This document shows, piece by piece, positions 34,930-44,400 of a stretch of 64,000 nucleotides of DNA. Position numbers and translations under genes: made by a program. A model generated the notes under the pieces. It worked only from the letters and a program-made list of their open reading frames with translations. It had not been told where the DNA came from and did not search any database. The stretch spans positions 310,001-374,000 of the forward strand of contig NZ_CALKHS010000004.1 of the NCBI RefSeq assembly GCF_937988725.1. The letters run 5' to 3'. This DNA is from an uncultured Castellaniella sp. (GTDB taxonomy: Bacteria; Pseudomonadota; Gammaproteobacteria; Burkholderiales; Burkholderiaceae_B). Position 1 is the stretch's first letter, and each line of letters opens with the position of its first letter.

Positions 34930-35873
34930 ATGCGGTTCGTCCGGATGTTGTCGATGAAATAGCGCCATCCCAGGCGGTGGAAGCGCCGCACCACGTCGGC
35001 CAGCCCGCGCGGCATCAGCACGACGGCGACGACGATGACGATGCCGAAGAACAGGCCCGCGATGCTGGTGACTTCGCTGGACAGCAGCTCGGAGATGGCC
35101 GACAGGATGAAGGATCCGACGATCGGCCCCAGGATCGTGCCGGGGCCGCCGAACACCGCCATGATGATCATCTTGACGTTCAGCGTGATGTCGAACGCGC
35201 TGCCCGGATCCAGGAAGGTGATCCAGTAGGCCTGGATGCCGCCGGCCAGGGCGCTGAACACCCCGGCCAGGGCGAAGGCCAGGACCTTGTAGCGCGTGGT
35301 GTCCACGCCCATGACGACGGCGCCTTCCTCGTTCTCGCGGATGGCGATCAGGCCGAAGCCGAAACGGCTGCGCGTCAGCCACCAGACCGTCAGGGTGGCG
35401 GCCACCAGCAGGATGAGCGACAGTTCGTAGAACAGGCGGTCGTCGTTCAGCGGCGGCAGCACCAGGCCGATGTTCTGCCCGGCCAGGGGCACGTTGGAGA
35501 CGATGGCGGCCATGATCTGCGCCAGGGCCAGGGTGGCGATAGCGAAATAATGGCCTTTCAGGCGCAGCACCGGGATGCCCAGCAGCAGGGCGAAGACCAC
35601 GGCCAGCGCCACGCCGAAGGCCATGCCCACGGCGAAGGGCAGCTGCCACTGCACCATGGCGATGCCCACGCCGTAGGCGCCCAGGCCGTAGAACACGGAA
35701 TTGCCGAAGGACGGGTAGCCGGTGTAGCCGCCGATGATGTTCCAGCCCTGCGCCAGCACGGCCAGCAGCAGGGTGCTGATGCCGAACTGGATCAGAGTGT
35801 CGGAACCATACCAGGGCAGCAGGGCCAGGGCGATCAGCGCCGCGACGATCAGGAGGGGACGCCAGGTTTTCAT
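34926..35873 (-). CDS. livM: Branched-chain-amino-acid-type ABC transporter permease LivM
   Basis: A 315-residue permease with about eight to nine membrane helices of the LivM group. It starts MKTWRPLLIVAALIALALLP and has ILAQGWNIIGGYTGYPSFGNS-like features (LLAVLAQGWNIIGGYTGYPS) and the EAA-like loop AIRENEEGAVVMGVDTTRYK. A longer upstream frame exists inside livH, but ATG 35873 gives the four-base ATGA overlap and the family start. Confidence 0.94.
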   Translation of the reverse strand: MKTWRPLLIVAALIALALLPWYGSDTLIQFGISTLLLAVLAQGWNIIGGYTGYPSFGNSVFYGLGAYGVGIAMVQWQLPFAVGMAFGVALAVVFALLLGIPVLRLKGHYFAIATLALAQIMAAIVSNVPLAGQNIGLVLPPLNDDRLFYELSLILLVAATLTVWWLTRSRFGFGLIAIRENEEGAVVMGVDTTRYKVLAFALAGVFSALAGGIQAYWITFLDPGSAFDITLNVKMIIMAVFGGPGTILGPIVGSFILSAISELLSSEVTSIAGLFFGIVIVVAVVLMPRGLADVVRRFHRLGWRYFIDNIRTNRI

Positions 35874-36733
35874 GCGGTTCTCCCCAGCAGGCCGGTGGGC
35901 CGCACGATCAGCACCAGGACCAGCACGCCGAAGCTGGCGACGTCCGCGTAGGTGGGGCCGATATACAGCGTGGCCAGGGACTCGATCAGGCCCAGGATCA
36001 GGCCGCCGGCGATCACGCCCAGCGGCGTGTCCAGGCCGCCGATGATGGCGATGGCGAAGGATTTGGCCGTCAGGGTGGCGCCGATGTAGGGGTTGATCTG
36101 CGAGACCGTGCCGTACAGGCCGCCGGCCGCGCCGGCCAGCGCCAGGCCCAGGCCGAAGGTGACGGCGTAAAGATGGCGCGGCTCGACGCCATACAAGCGC
36201 GCCGCGGACAGGTTCTGCGCCGTGGCCCGGATGGCCCGGCCAAGCCGGGTTCGCAGCAGGAAATACCACATGATCAGGGTCAGGGCGATGGCCATGATGC
36301 AGGCCGCCAGCCGCACCAGCGGGATGGTGAGGCCCGCCAGGGTGATGTTCTGGCCGGAATAGGAAGGATTGATGGTGCGGAAGTCAGCGGAGAACACCAG
36401 CTGGGCGAGGTAGGTCAGCACGACTTCCAGGCCGAAGGTGATCAGCAGCGTGTTGAACATGGGCGAGCGCACGATCAGGTTCAGGATGCCGCGCTGGACG
36501 GCGTAGCCCACGAAGAACATCAGGACCGCCGTCAGCGGCAGTCCCAGGAAAGGGTCCAGGTGCAGCCATTGGAAGCTGTACCAGGAAATGTAGGCGCCCA
36601 GCATGATGAAGGCGCCATGCGACAGGTTGACGATATTGAGCACCCCCCAGACCAGGGCCAGGCCGAGCGCCACGATGGCGTACAGCCCGCCCTGCAGGAT
36701 GCCGTTGATGAGGACTTGCAGCAGAAGGTCCAA
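35870..36733 (-). CDS. livH: Branched-chain-amino-acid-type ABC transporter permease LivH
   Basis: A 287-residue permease paired with LivM. It has the family start GILQGGLYAIVALGLALVWG, then VLNIVNLSHGAFIMLGAY and the cytoplasmic loop TRLGRAIRATAQN. The C-terminus LIVRPTGLLGRTA is typical. It lies 28 bases downstream of the binding-protein gene. Confidence 0.95.
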   Translation of the reverse strand: MDLLLQVLINGILQGGLYAIVALGLALVWGVLNIVNLSHGAFIMLGAYISWYSFQWLHLDPFLGLPLTAVLMFFVGYAVQRGILNLIVRSPMFNTLLITFGLEVVLTYLAQLVFSADFRTINPSYSGQNITLAGLTIPLVRLAACIMAIALTLIMWYFLLRTRLGRAIRATAQNLSAARLYGVEPRHLYAVTFGLGLALAGAAGGLYGTVSQINPYIGATLTAKSFAIAIIGGLDTPLGVIAGGLILGLIESLATLYIGPTYADVASFGVLVLVLIVRPTGLLGRTA

Positions 36734-36761
36734 GGCGGGTGCTCCGGGGATTCAGGAGGGA

Positions 36762-37979
36762 TCAGCGCTTCGACCAGTCGGGCATGGGGTATTTCGGCTG
36801 GGTCATGAACTTGTCCCCGTCGAACACCGCCACCGGCTTGCCGTTCTGCACCTGGATCACGGTCTGATCCAGGTGGATCTGGCCGTTGTCGGCGAACTTG
36901 ATGTGGCCGTACAGGCTGTTGAAATCGCTGGCGGCCAGCGCGCCGCGGACGGCCTTCGGATCCAGCGAGCCCGCTTTCTCGATGGCCTTGACCAGCGCTT
37001 CGACGTCGGCGACGCCCGATGCCGCGTGATAGTCCGGCTCATAGCGGTATTGCGCGCCCCAGGATTTGGCGAACTGGGCGGCGTCGCCGAACCAGTCGTC
37101 CTTCAGGGTCTCGCTGGGCAGCCAGGCCGTCATGCCGAAGGCATATTCGGCATCCTTGCCCAGGGCCTTGCGGAAGTCCTCGCTGGGCACGCCCACGGTG
37201 AAGGAATAGAACTTCGGCGAAACGTCCAGGCTCTTGGCCTGGCGGATGAAGTTCAGGATCTCGGTTTCGTGGCCCGCGACCAGCACGGCGTCCGCCTGCT
37301 TGGATTTGATCTGCGAGAGCAGGGTGTTGAAGTCGCTGGCGTTGGAACTGTAGCGCTCGTCCAGCACGGTGTCGGCGCCCGCGTCCTTCAGCAGCGGCCG
37401 GGTGCCCTTGGCGACGGACACATCGAAGGAGTCATCCGCGTACAGCAGGGCGACCTTGGCGGGGGCGGGCTTCAGCTGCTTGAACATCTTGATCGTGCTG
37501 CCGAAATAGTCGCTGGCCGGCGCCAGGGTGCCGAAGACGTACTTGAAGCCCCGCGAGAAGATCTGGTCGGAGGCGCCGCCGCCCTGGACCATGGGGATCT
37601 GGTATTTTTCCGAGACGGCCGAGTCGGCCAGGGCGAAGTTGCTGGCGAACGGTCCCAACAGGAAGTTGACCTTGTCCTGGGACACCAGCTGCGTGTATTG
37701 GCGCACGCTCAGGTTGACGTCGGACTGGTTGTCGTAGATTTTCAGGGCCAGAGTGTATTTCTTGCCGCCGACCGTGACGCCGCCCTTGCGGTTGATCTGG
37801 TCGACGGCCAGCTTGTAGGCGTCGTTGTAGTACCGGCCGGTGTTGGCCACCGGGCCCGTCAGCTGGACGGATGCGCCCAGCAGAATCTGGTCGTCCGCCG
37901 CCTGGCTGGCGCCGCTGGCCAGACCCAGGGCCAGCGCGACGGCCGCGCAGGGCAGGGCGTGCCGAAATAGCGTATGCAT
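36762..37979 (-). CDS. Periplasmic substrate-binding protein of the Liv-type transporter
   Basis: First gene of the operon. The 405 residues carry a Sec signal peptide (about 1-28, ending ASGASQA) and a type I periplasmic-binding fold (Peripla_BP_6): ILLGASVQLTGPVANTGRYY, AVDQINRKGG, then LLGPFASNFALADSAVSEKY. The substrate could be a branched-chain amino acid, an amide or an aromatic or other carboxylate. The nearby methylmalonate-semialdehyde dehydrogenase hints at valine-type compounds, but this is weak. ATG 37979 starts the signal peptide. The upstream in-frame part has no such signal. Confidence 0.92.
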   Translation of the reverse strand: MHTLFRHALPCAAVALALGLASGASQAADDQILLGASVQLTGPVANTGRYYNDAYKLAVDQINRKGGVTVGGKKYTLALKIYDNQSDVNLSVRQYTQLVSQDKVNFLLGPFASNFALADSAVSEKYQIPMVQGGGASDQIFSRGFKYVFGTLAPASDYFGSTIKMFKQLKPAPAKVALLYADDSFDVSVAKGTRPLLKDAGADTVLDERYSSNASDFNTLLSQIKSKQADAVLVAGHETEILNFIRQAKSLDVSPKFYSFTVGVPSEDFRKALGKDAEYAFGMTAWLPSETLKDDWFGDAAQFAKSWGAQYRYEPDYHAASGVADVEALVKAIEKAGSLDPKAVRGALAASDFNSLYGHIKFADNGQIHLDQTVIQVQNGKPVAVFDGDKFMTQPKYPMPDWSKR

Positions 37980-38149
37980 GGAACAGTCTCCTAAGGGGTT
38001 GTTTTGCGTTCCATTGTGCGCTTTGTAACGTAACAATCCTCTGAACGAGCGCTGACGCCTGGCTGAAACAGACCGGAACATGTCCGCAAATAGAGGGCAA
38101 ACCCTGGCGGCGGGGCCGATCGGCCGCGCGAGTTTGCGTCACATGAAAA

Positions 38150-38179
38150 TTGCATTCATGAATAAGAATGATTATTATT
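38150..38179 (+). promoter_or_regulatory. Promoter of the DUF2325 gene with an overlapping Fur-like box
   Basis: -35 TTGCAT (38150-38155), 17-bp spacer, -10 TATTAT (38173-38178). The 19 bases 38161-38179 (AATAAGAATGATTATTATT) match the classical Fur box at 13 of 19 positions and cover the -10. This predicts an iron-repressed transcript starting near 38185. The area is AT-rich, so a chance match is possible. Confidence 0.5.
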
Positions 38180-38234
38180 TATGTTCATGGGGAGAGGCCG
38201 ATTTCTTCCCGTTCCATTTCCAGGAGCCACTTTC

Positions 38235-38600
38235 ATGGCGCAATCTCAAGTCAGTGCATTGATCGTCGGCGCGGACCGGCTGGGCAACATCCCGGATCTG
38301 CTGCGTGACCACAATATCGCCATCCGGCATCACATCAGCGGCCGGGATCCTTCTCATCAGAAAAAAGCGCCGGCCCTGCCGACGGGTACGGATCTGGTGA
38401 TCCTGCTGACGGATTTCCTGGGGCATAACGTCATGAAGACGTTCCGGGCGGCGGCCCAGCGGGCCGGAGTGCGCGTGCTGACCTGCCGGCGGTCGGTCTG
38501 CAGCATGCAGCAGGCCCTGGACCAGTGCGGCTATTGCAAGGCATGTCCCTTGCGGGCGGATGCCGGAACGGCGGCATCGGTCGGGGTGCGTCTGAACTGA
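38235..38600 (+). CDS. DUF2325 domain protein, cysteine-rich C-terminus
   Basis: A 121-residue small cytosolic protein of the DUF2325 family. It has SALIVGADRLGNIPDLLRDH near the start, then HISGRDPSHQKKAPALP, and the core TDLVILLTDFLGHNVMKTF. The C-terminal part has cysteines in LTCRRSVCSM and CGYCKACPLRA, which could bind a metal. ATG 38235 follows CAGGAG. The in-frame ATG at 38181 lies before the predicted transcription start and is unlikely. Function is unknown, and the Fur-like box suggests an iron-related role (inference). Confidence 0.85.
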   Translation: MAQSQVSALIVGADRLGNIPDLLRDHNIAIRHHISGRDPSHQKKAPALPTGTDLVILLTDFLGHNVMKTFRAAAQRAGVRVLTCRRSVCSMQQALDQCGYCKACPLRADAGTAASVGVRLN

Positions 38601-38620
38601 GTGCGCCGGCTGGCGGGCGG

Positions 38621-38637
38621 CCCTGCCTGCGGCAGGG
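38621..38637. terminator. Small hairpin between the converging DUF2325 and NlpC/P60 genes
   Basis: CCCTGCC-TGC-GGCAGGG, a 7-bp perfect stem with a 3-base loop and no T run. It lies in the 44-base gap where two transcripts meet, so it may serve as a weak terminator for either. Confidence 0.45.
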
Positions 38638-38644
38638 GACGCCG

Positions 38645-39304
38645 TCAGCGCTGGGCGGTCTGGGGCTGGGGTTTCAGGCGGCGGGCGCCGTTGTAGCGCT
38701 TGCGCCAGTAGGCCATGTCCATGCTTTCGACGCGGATGGCGGCGCCGGTGCGCGGCGCGTGCACGAACTGGTGGTTGCCCAGATAGATGCCGACGTGTGA
38801 AAAGCGGCGGCCCAGGGTATTGAAAAACACCAGGTCGCCCCGGCGCAGTTCGCTGCGGTCGATCGAGATGCCTTCCTGGGCCTGGCTGCTGGCGGTGCGG
38901 GGCAGTTTCAAGCCCAGGGATTTCTCGGCCGCGTAGGCCACCAGGCCGCTGCAATCGAAACCTTCGCCCGGAGCGTCCCCGCCGTAGCGGTATTTGACAC
39001 CCAGGAACTTCAGGGCCGTGGCGGCCATGGTCTTGGGGATCTGATTGGAGGGGGCGTCGGACTGCGGGTAGTCGATGGCCAGCTGGTCTTTGCTGTCCAG
39101 CCAGGCGCCGAGGGGATCGGACTGGGTGCTGAGCAGGTAGCTGTCGCGCAGCAGGTGATTGGAATTGGCATCCGCCGTCTGGCGGGGCTGGGTGGCGCAT
39201 CCCGCCAGGGCCACCGCGCTGGCGCACAGAACCAGCTTCAAGAGACGCGCCACGAATGGCGTGGGCTGAAAGGAGAGTGCGCGGGCGGAATGTGGCGGTG
39301 GCAT
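38645..39304 (-). CDS. NlpC/P60 family lipoprotein, peptidoglycan endopeptidase
   Basis: Cell-wall hydrolase cutting peptide stems. The 219 residues carry a lipoprotein signal with lipobox VALAGC (lipid Cys 36) and a C-terminal NlpC/P60 domain. The catalytic Cys is in GEGFDCSGLVAYAA, the His in FSHVGIYLGNHQF, and the third polar residue (His) in FVHAPRTG. The first 17 residues before the hydrophobic core are long for a lipoprotein signal, so a start at the GTG codon for Val 18 is possible. It is similar in layout to Spr/NlpC of other bacteria. Confidence 0.9.
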   Translation of the reverse strand: MPPPHSARALSFQPTPFVARLLKLVLCASAVALAGCATQPRQTADANSNHLLRDSYLLSTQSDPLGAWLDSKDQLAIDYPQSDAPSNQIPKTMAATALKFLGVKYRYGGDAPGEGFDCSGLVAYAAEKSLGLKLPRTASSQAQEGISIDRSELRRGDLVFFNTLGRRFSHVGIYLGNHQFVHAPRTGAAIRVESMDMAYWRKRYNGARRLKPQPQTAQR

Positions 39305-39365
39305 GGGTGCTTGAATTCTGTCTTCGGCGTGCGGTCCGGGAAGACCAGTGAACGCCTGGCGGTTG

Positions 39366-39393
39366 AAAAAAGTCGCCCACCCTGCGGGGCAAC
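39366..39393 (-). terminator. Rho-independent terminator downstream of pabC
   Basis: On the minus strand, GTTGCCC-CGCAGGGT-GGGCGAC forms a 7-bp stem (one G-U pair) followed by six U's. It lies about 110 bases after the pabC stop in an otherwise empty 200-base gap and should end the uvrA-pabB-pabC transcript before the NlpC/P60 gene. Confidence 0.75.
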
Positions 39394-39505
39394 CGTCCGA
39401 TTCTAAAGGATCGTGCGCGTGGGGTAAAGCTGTGCATGTAACCAGTCTGTGTTTCCGCCCAGTGCGGGGCGCCCGGCGTCTCGCGGGCGGACATCGGGCG
39501 GGCCG

Positions 39506-40219
39506 CTAGTCCAGGCGGGCGTCCAGCCAGCCCCGCAGGGCGTTCGAGACCCGCAGGGCGGGCGCTGCGCGCAGATCGTTCAGGCTCAGGTCCGCTTCGC
39601 GGACCAGGCCCTGGTCCAGCAGCCATTGGCGCTGCACGCCGGGCAGCAGGCCGCCGTCCGCCGGCGGCGTCAGCCAGCGGCCTTGAAGGTCGCGGACATA
39701 GAGATTGCAGCGGCTGCCTTCGCACAGGCGGCCCGATGCGTCGCCGAACACCAGGTCGAAGTGGTCGGGGCGGGCCTGCAGCCAGTCCTGCGCGGCGGCG
39801 AACCAGGGGCGGTGGGTGGTCTTGTGCCGCCGCCAGAAGGCATCCGGAAAGCGGGCGTCCGTCGGAGTCGGGACGGGGCGTCCGGCCGCGGCGTCCGTGG
39901 ACGGGCCACGCAGCACGTCCGCGGCGATGGCCAGGCGGACCGGGACCGGGGTGTCCGGCAGCGGCGCCGCCGTCAGGGAGATTCCGCCGTCGGCCGCCAG
40001 CAGCAATCGTAGGCGCCAGGCGGTTCCGGGGCCGTCCGGCGGCGCATCCCGGGTGGCGGCGCGGATGCCCTCCGACACCCGGGCGTCGAGCGCGGCCGGG
40101 TCCAGGGGATAGGCCAGCGCGGCGGCCGAGGCCAGCAGCCGCGCCCGGTGGCCGGGCCACAGCGCGACCCGGCCCTGTTCCAGGCGCATGGTCTCAATCA
40201 GGGAGGGGGGCGTCGTCAT
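39506..40219 (-). CDS. pabC: Class IV aminotransferase-fold enzyme, probable aminodeoxychorismate lyase
   Basis: Probably releases pyruvate from aminodeoxychorismate to give 4-aminobenzoate for folate. The 237-residue PLP protein of fold type IV begins LIETMRLEQGRVALWPGHRARL. It has the PLP Lys in FWRRHKTTHRPWF and the Glu-containing LCEGSRCNLYVRD segment, then GGLLPGVQRQWLL. It overlaps pabB by 26 bases, and this pairing with pabB is the main reason for choosing PabC over a branched-chain or D-amino-acid aminotransferase. The second ATG at 40189 is a possible later start. Confidence 0.85.
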   Translation of the reverse strand: MTTPPSLIETMRLEQGRVALWPGHRARLLASAAALAYPLDPAALDARVSEGIRAATRDAPPDGPGTAWRLRLLLAADGGISLTAAPLPDTPVPVRLAIAADVLRGPSTDAAAGRPVPTPTDARFPDAFWRRHKTTHRPWFAAAQDWLQARPDHFDLVFGDASGRLCEGSRCNLYVRDLQGRWLTPPADGGLLPGVQRQWLLDQGLVREADLSLNDLRAAPALRVSNALRGWLDARLD

Positions 40220-41417
40220 GCAGGGTCCAGCGGTTCAGGATTCTGGCCTTCCACAGGCATTCCTGCCATTCTTCCTCGGCCTTGGAATCGGAGACGATAC
40301 CACCGCCGACGCCGAAGCGGGCCTGGCCGTCGCGCACCTCGATGGTCCGGATGGCGACGTTCAGGGAAAAGTCGCCGCTGGGCGCCAGCCAGCCCACGCT
40401 GCCGCAGTAGATTCCCCGGCGCCGGTCTTCCAGCGCCCGGATGGCCCGCATGGCGGCGATCTTCGGGGCGCCCGTCACCGATCCGCAAGGAAACAGGGCC
40501 TGCAGCACCCGGGACAGGGGCGCGTCGGGCGCCTCGGCCTGCACCGAGGAGGTCAGGGTCCAGACGGAGGGATAGCCTTCCAGGCTGAAGAGGGCCGGCA
40601 CGCGGACGGTGCCCGGCGTGGCGATGCGTCCCAGATCGTTGCGCAGCAGATCGACGATCATCAGGTTCTCGGCGCGGTTCTTTTCGCTGCGCAGCAGCGC
40701 GTCCGCCGCGTGCCGGTCCATCGCAGGATCGGGGTGGCGGGGCGCCGTGCCCTTCATCGGCCGGGTCAGCAGGCGGCTGCCCTGGCGCGCGACGAACAGC
40801 TCGGGCGAGAGCGACAGCACCCAACGGTCGCCGTCGCGCAGGCAGGCCGCCTGGGACACGGGATGGCGGGCGATCAGGTCCTGGTAGACCTGCGCGGGTT
40901 CCAGCGCGGCGGGCCAGTCCAGTTCCAGGGGGATCGTGTAGTTCACCTGGTAGAAGTCGCCGCGCGCGATGCCGTGGCGGATCGCCGCGATGGCGCGGGC
41001 ATGCTCGGTCCGGGATCGGCCGCTGCGCAGGCGCGGGCCCTGTGCGGCGGGATGCGGGGATGGGGCCGGCGCCGCGCCGGGCGCCGGCAAGGACGGGCGC
41101 CCGGCCGGGTCTCCGGCGGGATCCCATGCGCCTTCTTCATGCGCCCGCGCGTACACCAGCGCGGTCAGCCGGGGCAGGGCGTCCGGGTCCCGGGCGTCCG
41201 GGCCGGACAGGCCGGGGGCGTCATCCAGCCATGCCCCCAGCTCGTAATCCAGCATCAGGGCCACCCAGCGGCCGGCCCGCCGGGCGGCTTCGATGGCGTC
41301 CCAGGCCGCGGGCAGATCGGCGCGACGGTGGACAGCGATCCGGCCGACCGGGTCGTCCAGGCGCAGCGACCAGCCGCTCAGGCGGTTCTCGAACAGGCAG
41401 CCGACGGAGGAATTCAT
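40194..41417 (-). CDS. pabB: Aminodeoxychorismate synthase component I
   Basis: Converts chorismate and ammonia to aminodeoxychorismate in folate synthesis. The 407 residues contain the chorismate-binding core: AIAAIRHGIARGDFYQVNYT, RPMKGTAPRHPDP, SEKNRAENLMIVDLLRNDLG, and FPCGSVTGAPKIAAMRAI with the family's conserved Lys. The N-terminal part (about 1-130) is divergent. ATG 41417 overlaps the uvrA stop by four bases. Its frame stays open far upstream through uvrA, but that is a high-GC artefact. The glutaminase partner pabA is not in the window. Confidence 0.93.
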   Translation of the reverse strand: MNSSVGCLFENRLSGWSLRLDDPVGRIAVHRRADLPAAWDAIEAARRAGRWVALMLDYELGAWLDDAPGLSGPDARDPDALPRLTALVYARAHEEGAWDPAGDPAGRPSLPAPGAAPAPSPHPAAQGPRLRSGRSRTEHARAIAAIRHGIARGDFYQVNYTIPLELDWPAALEPAQVYQDLIARHPVSQAACLRDGDRWVLSLSPELFVARQGSRLLTRPMKGTAPRHPDPAMDRHAADALLRSEKNRAENLMIVDLLRNDLGRIATPGTVRVPALFSLEGYPSVWTLTSSVQAEAPDAPLSRVLQALFPCGSVTGAPKIAAMRAIRALEDRRRGIYCGSVGWLAPSGDFSLNVAIRTIEVRDGQARFGVGGGIVSDSKAEEEWQECLWKARILNRWTLHDDAPLPD

Positions 41418-44400
41418 GCCGGGGCGGGCGCCCGCTGCAGGAATTCCGCCAGGATGCGGCCCGTGTGGGTGGGCGTCGCGCACAGCTGTTCCGGACTGCC
41501 CTGGGCCACGACCCGGCCGCCCTGGTCGCCGCCTTCCGGACCCAGGTCGATGATCCAGTCGGCTTCGGCCATGACGTCCAGATTGTGTTCGATGACCACG
41601 ACGGTATGGCCGGCCTCGACCAGCCGGTGCAGCACCCCGATCAGCTTTTCCACGTCGGCGGTGGACAGGCCCACCGTGGGCTCGTCCAGCACGTACAGGG
41701 TGTGGGGCGCGCGGGATGCGCGGCCGGTGCGCAGCACGCCCTCGTCCAGGTGGGCCTTGGTCAGTTCCGTGACCAGCTTGATGCGCTGGGCCTCGCCGCC
41801 CGACAGCGTGGGGGACGGCTGGCCCAGCGTGAGGTAGCCCAGGCCGACGTCCTGCATCAGCTGCAGGGCGCGGGAGATCTTGCGATGCGCGGCGAAGTGG
41901 CCGATGGCGTCGTCGACTTCCATGCGCAGCACGTCGCCGGCGCTGCGGCCGTTCCATTCCACGCCCAGGGTTTCCTGGTTGAAGCGCGCGCCGTGGCAGG
42001 CTTCGCAGGGCACTTTGACGTCCGGCAGGAAGCTCATCTCGATGGTGCGCATGCCCTGGCCCTCGCATTCCGGGCAGCGGCCGTCGCCGGTGTTGAAGGA
42101 AAAGCGCGAGCCCGTCCAGCCTCGCAGGCGCGATTCGCGCGTGCTGGCGTAGAGTTTGCGGATGTCGTCCCAGAAGCCGACGTAGGTGGCCGGGCAGGAT
42201 CGGGGCGTCTTGCCGATGGGCGTCTGGTCGACTTCCAGCACCCGGTCGACGGCCTCCCAGCCGCGGATGTCGCGGCAGCCCTGCCAGGGGACGGACAGGC
42301 GGCTGTTCACCCGGCGGCTGAGATTGTCCAGCAGCACCTCGCGGGCCAGCGTGGATTTGCCCGAGCCGGATACCCCCGTCACGACCGTCAGGCGGCCCAG
42401 CGGGACGCGCGCCCGGGCCTGATGCAGGTTGTGCAGGCTGGCATCGATGATCTCGATGGCCGGCGTCCGGTCGTCCACGGTCCGCCGGCCGTTCATGGGG
42501 TGGCGCAGCGGTTCGCGCAGGTAGCGGCCGGTCAGCGACGCCGGATGGCGGGCGATGTCGGCCACCGTGCCCTGGGCGACCACCATGCCGCCGCGGGTCC
42601 CGGCGCCGGGACCGATGTCGATCACGTGCTCGGCGCGGCGGATGGTGTCCTCGTCGTGTTCGACGACGACCAGCGTGTTGCCGTTGCCTTCCAGACGGCC
42701 CAGGGCGTCCAGCAGGATGCGGTTGTCGCGCGGATGCAGGCCGATGGTGGGCTCGTCCAGCACATAGCACACGCCCTGCAGGTTCGATCCCAGCTGGGCC
42801 GCGAGGCGGATGCGCTGGGCCTCGCCGCCCGACAGCGTGGGGGCGGCCCGGTCCAGGGCCAAGTAGCCCAGCCCCACGTCCATCATGAAGTTCAGGCGGC
42901 CGCGGATTTCCGTCAGGATGTCGCGGGCGATCTCGGCCTCGCGCCCCTGCGTGCCCAGGCCCAGGAAGAAGCGCTGGGCGTCGCTGACGGGCAGGGCGGC
43001 CAGTTCGGCGATGGAACGGTCGTGCCAGCGGAAGGCCAGCGCCACGCGGTTGAGCCGCTGGCCATGGCATTGCGGGCAGACCGACAGCACGTCGTCCGGC
43101 CCGCTTTCCAGCCAGGCGGACTCCTCGCCCGTCTGTTCTTCCGTGAAACCCGCCAGGGACAGGCCGGTGCCGAAGCACCCAGGGCACCAGCCGTGGCGCG
43201 AGTTGTAGGAAAACAGGCGCGGGTCGGGTTCGGGGAAGCTGGTGCCGCAGTTCGGGCAGGCCCGCTTGATGGAGAAGGTCTGCAGCAGCGGTTGCGGGGC
43301 CAGGCCCGCCGCGCGGCGGGCCTCGATCGTGGCGGGGCCGGCGGCCGTCAGCCCGGTCAGGACGCGGAAGCTGCCGTGACCCAGCGCCAGCGCCGCGCGC
43401 ACGGCATCCCGCAGCCCGGCCTCGTCGCGGACGTCCACGATCAGGTCGCGCACCGGCAGTTCGATGGTGTGTTCCTGGTAGCGGTCCAGGCGCGGCCAGG
43501 GGGCGACCGGAATGAATTCGCCGTCCACGCGCAGGTGGGTGTGCCCGTGCGAGGCCGCCCATTTCGCCAGGTCCGTGTAATAGCCTTTGCGGGCCACGAC
43601 CAGCGGGGCCAGCAGCCCGATGTGCTCGCCGGCGTGGTCGCGCAGCAGCTGGGCGACGATCTGCTCGGGTGTCTGGGGCGCCACCGGCACCTGGCAGTCC
43701 GGACACATCTGCGTGCCCAGGCGCACGTACAGCAGGCGCAGGAAGTGGTGGATTTCCGTCATGGTCGCCACGGTGGACTTGCGTCCGCCCCGGCTGGTGC
43801 GCTGTTCGATGGCCACGGTCGGCGGGATGCCGTAGATGGCGTCCACGTCGGGCTTGCCGGCCGGCTGCACGATGGCGCGGGCGTAGGCGTTCAGGGATTC
43901 CAGATAGCGGCGCTGTCCCTCGTTGAACAGGATGTCGAAGGCCAGCGTGGATTTGCCCGAGCCGGACACCCCCGTGACCACGGTGAAGGCGTTGCGCGGG
44001 ATGTGGACCTCGATGCCCTTCAGGTTGTGTTCGCGGGCGTTGACGATGTGGATGTCGGCGCTGGCGGACGCGGCCGGCGGCCGAGGCGCGGGTTCCTGCA
44101 GCAGCAGCGCCGGGCTGTCCAGCTGGCGGGCATAGTCGGCCAGGGCCTGGCCGGTGTGGGATTCGACCTGCCGCATCAGCTGCTCGGGCGAGCCCTGCGC
44201 CATGATGCGGCCGCCCTGGTCGCCGCCTTCCGGCCCCAGGTCGACGATCCAGTCCGCCGCGCGGATCACGTCCAGGTTGTGCTCGATGATCAGCAGCGAA
44301 TGGCCGGCGGCCAGCAACTTGCGGAAGGCCCGCATCAGCCGGGCGATGTCGTCGAAGTGCAGGCCGGTGGTCGGCTCGTCGAACAGCAGCAGGCTGCCTT

